The translations under genes and the position numbers were made by a program. Under the pieces are notes generated by a model that saw only the letters and a program-made list of their open reading frames with translations, was not told where the DNA came from and searched no databases. From Papio anubis (lineage: Eukaryota > Chordata > Mammalia > Primates > Cercopithecidae), in assembly GCF_008728515.1 (NCBI RefSeq), contig NC_044983.1:132985139-133049138 (forward strand): 64,000 nt of DNA. The letters are read 5' to 3'. The number at the start of each line of letters is the position of its first letter. The stretch's first letter is position 1. Shown here piece after piece: positions 24,000 through 34,428 of the stretch.

Positions 24000-24640
24000 A
24001 GTTAGACAGGATTCCAGCCTGACCCCCAAGGTTCCTGCCTCTTGGTGTACTCGCACCCTCTCTGTTATTCAGTCCATCACTAACCGAGGTACTGCTGTGA
24101 GGAGGTTTTTCAGATATAACGAAGTTCCCTAATCAAATAATCTAAAACTAGAAAGACTATCTAAATGGATCTAACTTAGTTACGTGAACCTTTTAAAAGC
24201 AGAGAGTTTTCTCTGGATAGCTAAAGAAGAGAAAGTCAGAGAGATGTGTCTAGAAGTTAAAAAAATAAAAAAATTTAAAAAGCATGTTTGGAACTACTAT
24301 GGGAGCCACATGTCAGTGAACATTAAGCAGCTTTATTGATATGAGAGATAGTCTCTGGCCAACAGCTACCAGGAAAATGGAACCTCAGTCAATAGCTGCA
24401 AAGAAATTAATGTTTTCAACACTTGATGAGCTTGGAAAAGGACCTTGAGTCTCAAATAAGAACCACATGCTCTGCCAGCATCTCAATTTCACTCTCATGA
24501 GACCCTAAGCAGAGAACCCAGCCACACCATCCTGTTCTCTGAATCTGTGGAAACAGTGAGATATATTTTAAGCTGCTAGATTGTGATAGTTTGTTAGGAA
24601 GCAATAGAAAACGAATGCAGTAGGCTAAAAGTAGTTGACC
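24000..24640 (+). mobile_element. MLT1-type MaLR solo LTR
   Basis: MLT1 landmarks in order: attccctaatcaaataat-like part near 24125, ccttttaaaagcagaga, ggccaacagctacc, gagcttggaaaaggacctt, cactctcatgagaccctaa, gcagagaacccagccaca, ctgtggaaacagtgagata, and agctgctagattgtgatag. No internal retroviral region adjoins. Confidence 0.88.
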
Positions 24641-25429
24641 CTGGTTATAGAGGAGGAAGCATTTAATTAAAATATCTGCGACTGCACATTGAAACTACCA
24701 CCACATCTCATCTGAGGATGTAATATTAGGAGAAAGGAAAAAAGCACAATAATGGATATTTAAGTTTCTTATAGTTGTCAGCAATGCTGTACAACAGAGA
24801 TATCAGATTAGGTATGTGGTGAGAAAGCTGGACACAGAGAGAAAAAGATATATAGCCTTCTAAGATGGGCCTTTTTCGCCAGCAGCCTGCAACCTTAGTT
24901 TACTAAGAACGTCACAACTTGGAACCATTTTGTATTATAAAAGTCAACTTTTGTAACTCAAACTAATATAAGTAGTGCAACCAAAACAGTGGATTCAGCA
25001 GAAGAGAAGTTTGACAAGAGGTCCATGAATTTCTCAAACCCTTCCCATTCAGCAATTTTAAATGCAGCAATTCATGTATTCCGGCAAAGTAATATTAAAG
25101 TTGATTCTGTGCCCAGGACAATGGACTCAAAAGGCCGTAGGTCAGAGACAAGTAAACTACAACTTAGAGGAATGCACGAGGCAGCTTTGACAATTAAAGG
25201 GCCTATTACAATGTCATTGGGAGGACGATGGTACCTCCAGTGCCCACTTGAAGAAATGACCACTGAGTTCGCTTAGTTCTCCACCATACCCTTGATGACA
25301 GAAACAGCCTAGATGGGTCACAATTCCCCAAGAATTGTCATACCACACCTACGTTGCACCCCTACTTAATTTTAACACATGTCTTATATATACTGACAAC
25401 TAGTTTCTCAGATATTCTGCATGAAAGAA
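24641..25429. other. Unclassified sequence
   Basis: A 95-codon plus frame (24989-25276) begins MDSAEEKFDKRSMNF. Its composition looks more protein-like than its neighbours, but I recognise no family, and no splice or promoter context supports it. Confidence 0.45.
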
Positions 25430-25530
25430 ATAGTTCAGAATTTTAAGCTGGACAAGTCTGTGTTTGCCCCCAACTCTATCACTTATTAGATGAACTGTGC
25501 CCACTTGACTCACCATGTTTGTTAAATTAT
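25430..25530 (+). mobile_element. Possible MIR fragment
   Basis: ctctatcacttattagatg and gtgcccacttgactcacc echo the MIR core. Confidence 0.45.
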
Positions 25531-25729
25531 TCCAAATATGTAGTTGATGCATGGGTTAATGATCAACCTCTACTTCTATACAGGATTAAAACATATCTTG
25601 ATGAAGAGGAGCTGTCATTTCAAATATACTGACTGCCGTTATTCCCCCCATGCTTAAAACAGCAGTTCCATTCTCAGAAATCTTTCTGTTTCTTGTGCTC
25701 CATGTTAATGTGCAGGGAATGGCTGAAAG

Positions 25730-25835
25730 GACCATTTTTGAGTCCCATATATGTTATTCACTAGCTGCATGACTTTGGTAAAATTATTTCCCAAGGCTTG
25801 GTAAAGTACCTGACACCAAGTCAGAATACATAAGA
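25730..25835 (+). mobile_element. Possible MIR fragment
   Basis: cactagctgcatgactttg, then gtaaaattatttccc, fits the MIR core. Confidence 0.45.
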
Positions 25836-26832
25836 TGTTCAGCACCCTCCCCCACTTTCCTTCCAAGGTTTTAGTCACTGTATCTCTAAGGGGATTCATT
25901 ACTTAATGGGCATGATATATACTATTTGCATGATGGATATCCTAAGACTCCTGATTTCACCAGGATACCACCTATGCATGTAATAAAATTACACTTGTCT
26001 ATCATACATTTATGCAAATAAATAAATAAGATATTTTTCCATTTGGAAGTCTATTATCTTATAATCTGAAGTACTTTTTTCAGTAGGGTACAAGGAGACG
26101 ATGGGGTTTAGCAGACAAAGACAAAATGTTCATTGTATAAGAATGAACAGTAGGAAAAGAAATCACATCATGCCTAAGACCCACTTGATAATCCATTGGC
26201 TCAGCGCTGTTGTTAGGCATCTGGATTCCTTTTGTTCATATTAAAATGGCCCAAAAGCATTCCATATATTGACCTCAAGATTCCCTGCTTACAAGGTTTT
26301 GTGATTAGTTTTCAATAACTATATTTGTTTGACCTCCCCAACTCCCATACCTCTGAAACATAGTGAATTATTGTTAGGTGATTAAACATCATAAACGTTA
26401 TTTTTAAAAATCACATTTTAATGAATTGATCCTTCTATGATTCTCAGAGAACTTTCAATTCAAGTGCCATTTGGTTCCAGTCACTTTCCTACCTATAAAG
26501 TATGTGAATTTGTCAGAATAGATTAATTCAGCAATGGCCACGACTAATGCCTGGACGTTGAGTAGTTTGGCACAGGACGTGCTCCTTTCTTGCTGACGTC
26601 AAGGTCCGCTGCGCTCAAGCATTCTCTGAGGGAACTGTGCTGTAATATTGACAAAGGAATCTGACCTCCTTACATCCATGAATATTGTCATCTTAAGCTG
26701 ACGTGTTTTCAGCAGCAAAGATGTGAGAGAATGACAGAGTTTTCTGGGACATTTTAGGGTTTGTCCTGAAAATAAAGAGCATCATTCCCAACCATGTCCC
26801 ATATGACAAAAAGTCAGTTGCATGGTTCTGGT
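25836..26832. other. Unclassified sequence
   Basis: No repeat or gene recognised. It contains a perfect CRE octamer, annotated separately. Confidence 0.5.
26594..26601. promoter_or_regulatory. Perfect CRE-like palindrome TGACGTCA
   Basis: An exact CREB/ATF consensus octamer sits in a small locally CpG-bearing patch (tgacgtcaaggtccgctgcg). A match by chance is expected about once per 65 kb, so function is unproven. Confidence 0.3.
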
Positions 26833-26908
26833 CTCACTGCAATGGGTTTGGAAATATAGACTCCACAGGGCTCACTGCAAGCGGTTTGGAAATATCAACT
26901 CCACATAT
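26833..26908. repeat. 38-bp tandem duplication
   Basis: Two units, each starting ctcactgcaa, then ggtttggaaatat and actccaca. By eye 31 of 38 positions match. Confidence 0.9.
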
Positions 26909-26938
26909 ACACACCTCCACAGGTGTGGATAGACGGAT

Positions 26939-26940
<2 letters not shown>

Positions 26941-26987
<47 letters not shown>
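26941..26987. repeat. (GATA)n tetranucleotide microsatellite
   Basis: About 11.5 uninterrupted GATA units. Confidence 0.98.
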
Positions 26988-27321
26988 CTTTTAAATGCCT
27001 GCAAAACTTGGGTTCTAAGTCAGTTTCCGCCATTTATGAATTCTTTGGTAGAATGTTGTATAATTACATTGATCCTATTTCTTTAGCTATAAAATAGGAC
27101 ATTTGATTTGTTTTTTTTGTTTTGTTTTGTTTTTTTGGGTTCTTTAAAATTATACTTTAAGTTCTAGGGTACGTGTGCACAACGTGCAGGTTTGTTACAT
27201 ATGTATACATGTGCCATATTGGTGTGCTGCACCCATTAACTCATCATTTACATTATGTATATCTCCTAATGCTATCTCTCCCCTCTCCCCGCTCCTCCCT
27301 CCCCCTCCCCCCTCCCCCCTT

Positions 27322-27340
27322 CCCCCCCCCCCCCCCCCCC
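27322..27340. repeat. C19 homopolymer in C-rich tract
   Basis: Nineteen consecutive C inside a 27285-27352 CT tract. It derives from the L1 3' UTR polypurine tract and would form G-runs on the minus strand. Confidence 0.95.
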
Positions 27341-27365
27341 TTCCCCCTCCCCACAATGGGACCTG

Positions 27366-27691
27366 GTGCTAGAGAGGATGTGGAGAAATAGGAACACTTT
27401 TACACTGTTGGTGGGACTGTAAACTAGTTCAATCATTGTGGAAAACAGTGTGGCGATTTCTCAAGGATCTAGAACTAGAAATACCATTCGACCTAGCCAT
27501 CCCATTACTGGGTATATACCCAAAGGATTATAAATCATGCTGCTATAAAGGCACATGCACACATATGTTTATTGCAGCACTGTTCACAATAGCAAAGACT
27601 TGGAATCAACCCAAATGTCCATCAGTGACAGACTGGATTAAGAAAATGTGGTACATACACACCATGGAATACTATGCAGCCATAAAAAAGG
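27366..27691 (+). pseudogene. LINE-1 ORF2 C-terminal fragment (dead)
   Basis: Translation of 27436-27708 gives the L1 ORF2p C-terminal region, with the familiar words LLGIYPKDYK, TWNQPKCPSV and MEYYAAIKKD. In an intact L1 this region lies downstream of the reverse transcriptase domain, which is absent here. The fragment is inverted relative to its own 3' end and has no start or promoter, so it cannot make a functional protein. The frame runs into host sequence after KKD. Confidence 0.9.
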
Positions 27692-27734
27692 ATTTGACTT
27701 GTTTTTAATCAATTTTTTGTTTTCACAGCTAAGA

Positions 27735-28080
27735 ATCACTATATGTCAGGCACCCTACTGGGCATTTAGGAAACAAATATGAGCAAAGCAGATACCCCCC
27801 TTTTTCATGAAAGTGACATGATACCAAAAAAGGCAGCTGCTAATAAAATAATGAATAATCAGAAATCCAAATGGAACTCCGTATTAGTTATGAATGTTAA
27901 TAAGAGGGTATGCAGGATGTCATTAGAAAGTATTTTGGGGTATTTGTCATAAGAAGTTATGGACGGATTTTTTGTCATAACTGTAATTGATGTGAGCTCT
28001 GAAATAGAAAATAAGTAGACTAAAAAACAATGTGGGGACATTTTCAAAGGAATTAAAAGGGATATATTGATATTGGAAAA
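27735..28080 (-). mobile_element. L2 LINE fragment, reverse orientation
   Basis: The reversed L2 3' end is readable: cactatatgtcaggcaccc, tactgggcatttaggaaac, then a diverged 'atgaacaaa/cataataaata' part and tgatgtgagctctgaaata (the 'tttgagctgagac' region). Confidence 0.65.
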
Positions 28081-29340
28081 ATAAATGTCTGTTTTCCATA
28101 CATCAACAGACGCAATGAACAAGGTAAAAGTTATTATTTCTTATACTGTGTGTAAGAAAAGATATTACTCCATAATCCACCCCAAACACAAAAGCAAAAC
28201 AAGTAAAACAGCAACAAAGGAAAAATCTCTCTTCCCCAAAAGGCAATAAACACTTCTTTAATAAATGTACCCTGTTTTAGAGATGACTTACTTAGTTCAC
28301 CTCTGTTCTTCATTTTAGCAGTTACAGGTCATCTTACACTGGGTTGCAGACTCAAGCCTTAAAAAATCTGTGATGTCTGAGCTTTCTGCTATGTGTCCTT
28401 TTGAAACAATTCATTTGTGCCCGAGATATGGATCACACCTGAACTGTTCTTTGTACTAAAGGAAAGGCACAGTGCCTGGTATACAGTCAGTGTGTAATGC
28501 ATTAGTTAGTTTTTACCCTTGGTCTCCACAGCCCTAGAGGTGGAGACAGGTAGAGATAGAGTTGCCATCATCATGGCTACATTAACCCAAAGCAGATTTT
28601 AATTAGAGTGTCTTTAATAAGTTTCTGAGAATCTAGAGGTCATGTCTCCCTTGATGTTTCAGAACATAATGTCTCATTGAGTTTTATTGACATTATCACT
28701 GACCCCCAGTCACCAACTAAAATCTGCTTGATTTTCTCTTGAAGTTTTGTAGTGCCCTATATTTAAAAATCCTAAGTCCTATAAACAGTGCCCTATGTGG
28801 TTATTAAAAACCATGCAAATTGATGATATATAATAACTTAGGCATAGATGAAACACATCTGATACTTAAAAGAATAGGCTTCTTTTCCTCAGTATTCTAT
28901 TCTTTTTCAAATTCCAGGCAATAATTACAAATTAAGATTGAGTGTGCCTTTTCATATTAGCTGAAGTTTTGATTCCATAAAATAGACACCAATACAAGGT
29001 TCTGGGTGAGCAAACATGTGCAGTCTAGATTCGATTTTGCCATTCTTCACAAAAGAACATTGGATTCAAAGAGTAATAGGTGCAAATGTTGGTTTTACTA
29101 CTTACTTAATTGATATTAGGTTTAAAGGACACAGTAATCTGGGCTCAGCAGAGGAATTCCCTGATGAATTAGTGATGTCTGTCAGGAGCCTGGGGAGGAG
29201 CTATGAGAAGAGGGTATGTGGCAGCCCAAGATTTACTTATTCGTCATTCCTGTCAAAAGCAATCACTGTGACTTCCCATATTCCATAATGTCCCTTGGCA
29301 GCAGTGGCCTCATGAGTCTAATGGGTATAATCACATCTAC
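28081..29340. other. Unclassified sequence
   Basis: About 1.2 kb without a clear repeat. A small MIR/L2-tail echo (cacagtgcctggtatacag) lies at 28468-28486. A 90-codon frame at 29016-29288 has no recognisable product. Confidence 0.5.
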
Positions 29341-29810
29341 TGTGAAACCAAGAAAATTACTGAGGCAAGTTTGAATCAATTTAGAGGTTAATTTTGCCAA
29401 GGTGGAGAACATGACTGGGAAAAAGGAACAAAAAATTGCAGGAACACCTGTGATCTGTGCTTTCTTTAAAGAGGGTTTGAGGACTTCAGTATTTAAAAGG
29501 GAAAGAATGGACAGTAGGGGAAAGAGAAAAGAACAAGAAGGGATGGGTGGGTAAAAGAGGCAAGTGACTGTATTATTTTGAGGCTTTGATCCGCATTCAC
29601 CGAATTCACATTTTCCATGTGAAAGAGGGGGAAGAAGAACAGTCAACTATGAATTAGCCTTGCACTCAGTGAATCTGCATTTTTCATATCAGGTGAAGTA
29701 AACATAGAGTAGAGGAAGCAGTCAAATATGCATTTGTTTCAGATGAGTGGAGGGATGACTTCTAGTCCTGTCTTTGTCCTGTACCTTTTTTTAGATTCGC
29801 TTCACGGTAT

Positions 29811-30109
29811 TTTTCTTTTTTCTTTTTGAGATGGAGTCTCACTCTTGTCGCCCAGGCTGGAGTACAGTGGCATGATCTCGACTCAGTGCAACCTCTGCCT
29901 CCCAGTTCAAGCGATTCTCCTGCCTCAGCCTCCTGAGTAGCTGGGATTACAGGAGCCCGCCACTATGCCCAGCTAATTTTTGTACTTTAAGTAGAGATGG
30001 GGTTTCGCCATGTTAGCCAGGCTGGTCTCGAACTCCTGACGTCAGATGATCTCCCTGCCTTGGTCTCCCAAAGTGTTGGGATTATAGGTGTGAGCCACCA
30101 TACCCAGCC
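29811..30109 (-). mobile_element. Alu (S/J-type), full length, reversed
   Basis: T-rich leader, then gagatggagtctcactctt, through to gtgagccaccatacccagcc. Probable diverged TSD: ttcacggtattttt before and atcattgtattttt after. Confidence 0.95.
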
Positions 30110-30116
30110 ATCATTG

Positions 30117-30605
30117 TATTTTTTAAAAACATTTTTCTAACTTTTATTTTAGGTTCAGAGGTACATGTGCAGGTTCGTTATATAGGTAAATCGTTGTGTT
30201 GTGGCGGTTTGGTGTACAACACAATATTTGGTGTACATCACAGTATTCAGTAGGTATGTTTTTGATCCTCACCCTCCTCCCACCCTCCACCCTTAAATAG
30301 GCCCTGGTGTCCCTTCGTTGTGTCATGTGAACTCGATGTTTAGCTCCCACTTGCAAGTGAGAACATGAGGTATTTCGTTTTCCATTCCTGCATTAATTCA
30401 CTTAGGGTAATGGTGTCTATCCCCACCCATGTTGCTGCAAAGGACATAATCTCATTCTTTTTATGGCTGTGTGGTATTCCATGGTGCATATGTACATTTT
30501 CTTTATCCAGTCTACCATTGATAGGCATTTATGTTGATTCCATGTCTCCTTTGCTATTGTGAATATTGCTGCCATGAATGTATGCGCACATGTGTGTTTA
30601 TTGTT
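30117..30605 (-). mobile_element. L1 3' end, 5'-truncated, reversed
   Basis: Reversed L1 3' UTR and end of ORF2: acttttattttaggttcag, gtacatgtgcaggttcg, cttgcaagtgagaacatg, atggctgtgtggtattcc, and ctattgtgaatattgctgcc. It lies within the LTR and next to the Alu. Confidence 0.92.
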
Positions 30606-30873
30606 TTGTACTTTTGAAGATAAGCTGTTTATTTACATTGCCAGGATAAAATTTGATAGAACTTTGTTTTAGGGTAAAGATAAGAGGGCCTACAGGGATT
30701 TTCTTGTGAGCAAATACTGAGGAAGTTCTTCTAGGTGGGTACATGACCTTCTATCTTTGCGGCTATCTATGTAGGAACAAAATGGGAGGCAATTTTGCAT
30801 GACTCAGTTTCCAAGCTTAACTTTTTCCTTTGGCATAGTGAATTCCAAGCCCTAAGATTTTATTTTATTTTCA

Positions 30874-31204
30874 CAATACCATGCACCATTCCAGGATAAG
30901 GAGAACTTCAACTGAGTCAATGCCTGTAAAAATTCTTCAAAAAGCAAGGAATTGAAAAATAATAGGTTTGAGTAATGATAATTGCATTGTTGAGTCATTT
31001 AGGGATCATGTTAAGGTGGCTTGAAACACCTTATAATTTTATTGCCTCACAACCCTCAGGCGAGTAATGCAAAGTTAGAACAGATATTCTTGAGAATTAA
31101 ATGAGTGCCTTGATTTTGACATGAAGCACAATCTCACCCTGTGTGAGACAAGTTTGCTTTGAAAAAGTAAGAGTGCTGCACAGTTTAAACCTTTGTGGAT
31201 ACTG
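30874..31204. other. Unclassified sequence
   Basis: Nothing recognised. Confidence 0.5.
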
Positions 31205-31420
31205 GTGTCCAGCAACTCTAAAATCAGAAAGCTCAGACTTCGTTATTTGCTAGCTCTGTTATCTTGCACAACTTTATCTCTTAATGCCTTGTTCCCTCGT
31301 TGATAAAGTTGTAATATTAAGAGCACTTAACTCAGGGAGTTGTTGAAAAAATTAAATAAGTTATATATGAATTAGAATTATTCCTGACATAATGGTTCGT
31401 GGCTATTATTAATCAAATGG
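31205..31420 (+). mobile_element. MIR SINE, nearly complete
   Basis: ttatttgctagctctgtta, caactttatctcttaatgc, gataaagttgtaatattaa, agttgttgaaaaaattaaa and a 'cctgacataatggttcg' end follow MIR. Confidence 0.85.
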
Positions 31421-31919
31421 CACTCGAAGGCAGAGGATTCTAGAACCAGTAAGCCACACAAGCACTTTATGAAAACGAGGCATCTAAAATTATATGAGGT
31501 GAGGACTGAGAAACCAAAGTGGCTGGGAAACCCAAGCCTGGCCGGGGGAGTCCACTAAGTACTGTGTAGTTGTCAGATGCAGTACTGATCTTTATGAGAT
31601 AGAACTTGATCATGGACCAGCACCTCAAATCACTGATGAGCCAAATACCACAGCAGATTTTCCTAAGGAAGATAGCATACCTACCAGTTTAATTATAATC
31701 TCTGTATTTCGTACTAAAAGTCATTGGCTTCAGTTCAGTGAAAACTGAACCTGGTAAGCCATATAGCTCTACATAAGCAGACATAAATTCTACATGGACA
31801 CATAAAGACCACACAAGAGTATTAGGCGCCCAGTAAGCCTGCACTGCAGAGTCGTATCTCCTTGACCCCATTCTAATCATGTTGTAACAGAAACTCAAGT
31901 TCAGTTGTTCACCGCTTGC
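31421..31919. other. Unclassified sequence
   Basis: Nothing recognised. Confidence 0.5.
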
Positions 31920-32706
31920 AGTCCATTAATAAGAGCAAGGCCTAGTATAAAGAAAGCAACTTTTTATTCCAAAGCTAGCTAAGGAGAAGAAGTAGAGGCT
32001 CCCCGCCTTAAGGGTGCCACTTTGCTAATGGAGCAGAAAGCAGGTGCTTTTAAAAAGCATGAATGGCACATGGTTGTGGGAAAACACAGGAGGGAGTCAA
32101 TGTAACTCACTTTGCTGCCTTATCTACCAGGCAGCGGAGCTGGTGACCACCGATGCCTTTGTAGAAAGAACTAAGTTAAAGGGACTGAAAATCTCCAGGT
32201 GGGAGAGAGTTTGCTAACAGGCATACTTTGGGTTGCAGACTGACTGTTGTCTCTCAAGCAATCTCCTGGTGGGAGAAAGTTCTGCTTTGGAGCTTCTAAG
32301 CACAAAGTTAGATGGACTTGCCCTGTGGGGAGAGTCTGGTGAAGGAGAGGTAAAAGGTTATAACCGTACTTCTAGAAAGCACAGTAGGAAGTGGGAAAAA
32401 GGAGAAGAGAAGGAGGAAAATAATTAAAATATCTCTTTGAAAAATGGGGGTACTGGGTTACAATGTCCCTTTGGATATTGCTAATTAGAAAAAGTTAGCC
32501 CATAGGCAGTTAGAAAAAAAAGTTTGCCTAATGACTATAATAGAAATAGTCTGATTGCCCCATTTCTTTCTAAAAAGGGGATATTCCTGCATATTGGGGG
32601 AAGGGGTACATGGGCAGTCTATACTTTCAAATCAATTTTGGTGAGAACCTAAAACTGATTAAAAAAATAGAAAATATAAAAGAATATATATTCCTTCTAA
32701 AGGATG

Positions 32707-32738
<32 letters not shown>

Positions 32739-33000
32739 CAGAAAAAGAGAGTAATTCAAAGAGATGATCTCCCGGAAAGTAGGAGCTTTGAATCTTTTTT
32801 TAAATCAGAGTGACTAAACTTTCTTGTCTTGTTCCTGGTTTGACTCGTCACTATTAGGATTGCTTTTCTTCCTGGTAGAGTCAGATAAATAAATGCAAGG
32901 GAAAGGCATCTCAGTTAAAGTTGGGATGTGGTTCAAAACACTACTATCAGTGATTCTAGCATTTTGAAGCTACTTAATGATGAAGCTCAATGAAGAAGAA
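31920..33000 (-). mobile_element. Probable LTR/ERV-derived repeat, interrupted by an old L1 3' end
   Basis: Word order (gcaactttttattccaaag, agaagtagaggctcc, tggttgtgggaaaacacag, gctggtgaccaccgatgcc, caatctcctggtgggag, aggttataaccgtact) matches a repeat I recall from retroviral LTR-type sequence in reverse. On the minus strand an AATAAA signal lies near 31965. It seems to resume after the poly-A at 32740 (gatgatctcccggaaagta). Family not named. Confidence 0.4.
32565..32738 (+). mobile_element. Old L1 3' UTR end with 26-A tail
   Basis: gggggaaggggtacatggg, atcaattttggtgagaacc and taaaactgattaaaaaaat match the old-L1 3' end. An uninterrupted 26-A run (32713-32738) follows after some diverged A-rich sequence. 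Confidence 0.6.
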
Positions 33001-33115
33001 ATAAGTCCACAATGCAGAAATAAAAAAGTGATTTGGAGAGTACGGCTTATTTCAAGAGACCAGAGGGAAGATTCTATTCATTGCTTTTAATCAAGGGTAG
33101 CCAGGGTGCAGAGCT
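33001..33115. other. Unclassified sequence
   Basis: Short gap; nothing recognised. Confidence 0.5.
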
Positions 33116-33391
33116 GTCTTAGTCTGTTCTGGTTGTCATGACAAAAAGAAACTACAGACTGGGTGGCTTAAGCAACAAACACTTATTTCTCACAGCTCTG
33201 GAGGTGGGAAGCCTCAAGGTGACAAAGGATTAGATTCCTGATGAAGGCCTGTTTCTTGGCTTGTAGATGGCCACCTTCTTACTGTGTCTGCACATAGAGG
33301 AGAGAGAGGAAACTCGTGTCTCCTCCTCTTCTTACAAGGGCATCAATTCCACCATGTGGGCTTCATCCTCGCAATCTCCTCGGAAACTAAC
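33116..33391 (-). mobile_element. MaLR-like LTR, partial, reversed
   Basis: gtcttagtctgttctggtt, gactgggtggcttaagcaa, cacttatttctcacagctc, tctggaggtgggaagc, ttcttggcttgtagatggc, ctcctcttcttacaaggg. Same family as the pair at 49203-49880. The 3' part (plus-strand right end) is missing where the DNA transposon begins. Confidence 0.72.
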
Positions 33392-33687
33392 TATGGTCAT
33401 GTGTTGCTTAATAAGGAGGATACTTTCTGAGCCATGTGTTCTTAAGGTGATTTTAGCAGTTTGTGAACATCACAGAGAGTATTTCTACAAACCTAGCTGG
33501 TAGAGCGCACTACACACCTGGACTATGTGGTCTAGCCTAGCATTCTTGGGCTTATAAAGTTGTACAGCACATTACTGTTCTGACTACTGTAGGCCATTGT
33601 AACACAATGGTAAGTATTTGTGTATCTAAACATAGAAAAGGTACAGAAAAAATACTATGTAAAGGCTAACCAATTTAATTTATATTT

Positions 33688-33862
33688 AAACATAGCCAGA
33701 AGAAAAGATTTGGAATATTCCTAATGAAAAGAAACAGTAAATGTTGGAGGTGATGGATATCCTAATTACCTTGATTTGATCATTATACATTGAATGTGTG
33801 TATCAAAATACCACATGCACCCCATAAATATGCATTGTTATTATGTATCATTAAAAACATAG
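33688..33862 (+). mobile_element. 159-bp L1 3' end with 8-bp target-site duplication
   Basis: 33696-33854 carries the L1 3' end: gaggtgatggatatcctaa, cctaattaccttgatttga, and caccccataaatatgc, ending ttattatgtatcattaaaa. Flanking aaacatag occurs at 33688-33695 and 33855-33862. Confidence 0.88.
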
Positions 33863-34112
33863 ATCCACAGATAAATAATAGATGAAAAAGGGTCCACCTA
33901 TGCACCTACACAGGGCATTTACCATGAAGGGAGCTTGCAGGACTGGAAGTTGCTCTGGGTTAGTGAATGAGTGGTGAGTGAGTGTGAAGGCCGAGGATAT
34001 TACTATACAGCACTGTAGACTTCATAGACACTGCACACATAGGCAACACCAAATGTATTAAAAACATTATTTTTCTAATAATAAATTAAACAGTATACTG
34101 GAACTCATTTAC

Positions 34113-34428
34113 TTTATAAACTTTTTTTTTTTTTTTTTGAGATGGAGTCTCGCTCTGTCACCCAGGCTGGAGTGCAGTGGCATGATCTCAGCTCACTGCA
34201 AGCTCCACCTCCTGGGTTCACACCATTCTCCCGCCTCAGCCTCCCGAGCAGCTGGGACTACAGGCGCCCACCACCACGCCCGGCTAATTTTTTGTATTTT
34301 TAGTAGAGATGGAGTTTCACCGTTTTAGCCAGGATGGTCTCGATCTCCCGACTTTGTGATCTGCCCGCCTTGACCTCCCAAAGTGCTGGGATTACAGGTG
34401 TGAGCCACCATGCCCAGCCTTTATAAAC
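34113..34428 (-). mobile_element. AluY-like element, full length, with perfect TSD
   Basis: Seventeen T, then gagatggagtctcgctctg. The AluY-type states gcaagctccacctcctggg, ggatggtctcgatctc and actacaggcgcccaccacc are present, ending gccaccatgcccagcc. A 9-bp direct repeat tttataaac flanks it at 34113-34121 and 34420-34428. It is the least diverged Alu in the window. Confidence 0.95.

Larger units (their letters stand above)
27101..27706. mobile_element. Primate L1, 5'-truncated and twin-primed (inverted), with TSD
   Basis: The left part (27117-27350) is the L1 3' end in reverse: poly-T/G leader, aaaattatactttaagttc, gtgcaggtttgttacata, then the pyrimidine complement of the L1 3' UTR polypurine tract. 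From 27366 the sequence switches to L1 sense strand (gagaggatgtggagaaatag) and runs through the end of ORF2 to ctatgcagccataaaaaagg. About 200 bp of L1 between the two parts is missing. Flanking direct repeats atttgatttgtttttt (27101) and atttgacttgttttt (27692) bound the event. Confidence 0.92.
29341..30873 (-). mobile_element. Solo LTR (MER21-like), split by Alu and L1
   Basis: On the plus strand it starts tgtgaaaccaagaaaatta (29341) and runs to about 29800. It resumes at 30613 (ataagctgtttatttacat) and ends ttattttattttca (30873). It matches the LTR at 46687-47316 along both parts, with the same reversed landmarks (gttaattttgccaagg; aggaacaaaatgggaggc; ccaagccctaagatttta). Family name is from memory; LTR nature rests on TG...CA ends and the paired copy. 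Confidence 0.7.

Noticed and set aside
27173..27391. Proline-rich ORFs (65-72 codons)
   Set aside because: They read through the L1 3' UTR and the C19/CT tract.
29263..29646. 127-codon minus ORF
   Set aside because: Mostly within the solo LTR starting at 29341; no retroviral gene pattern.
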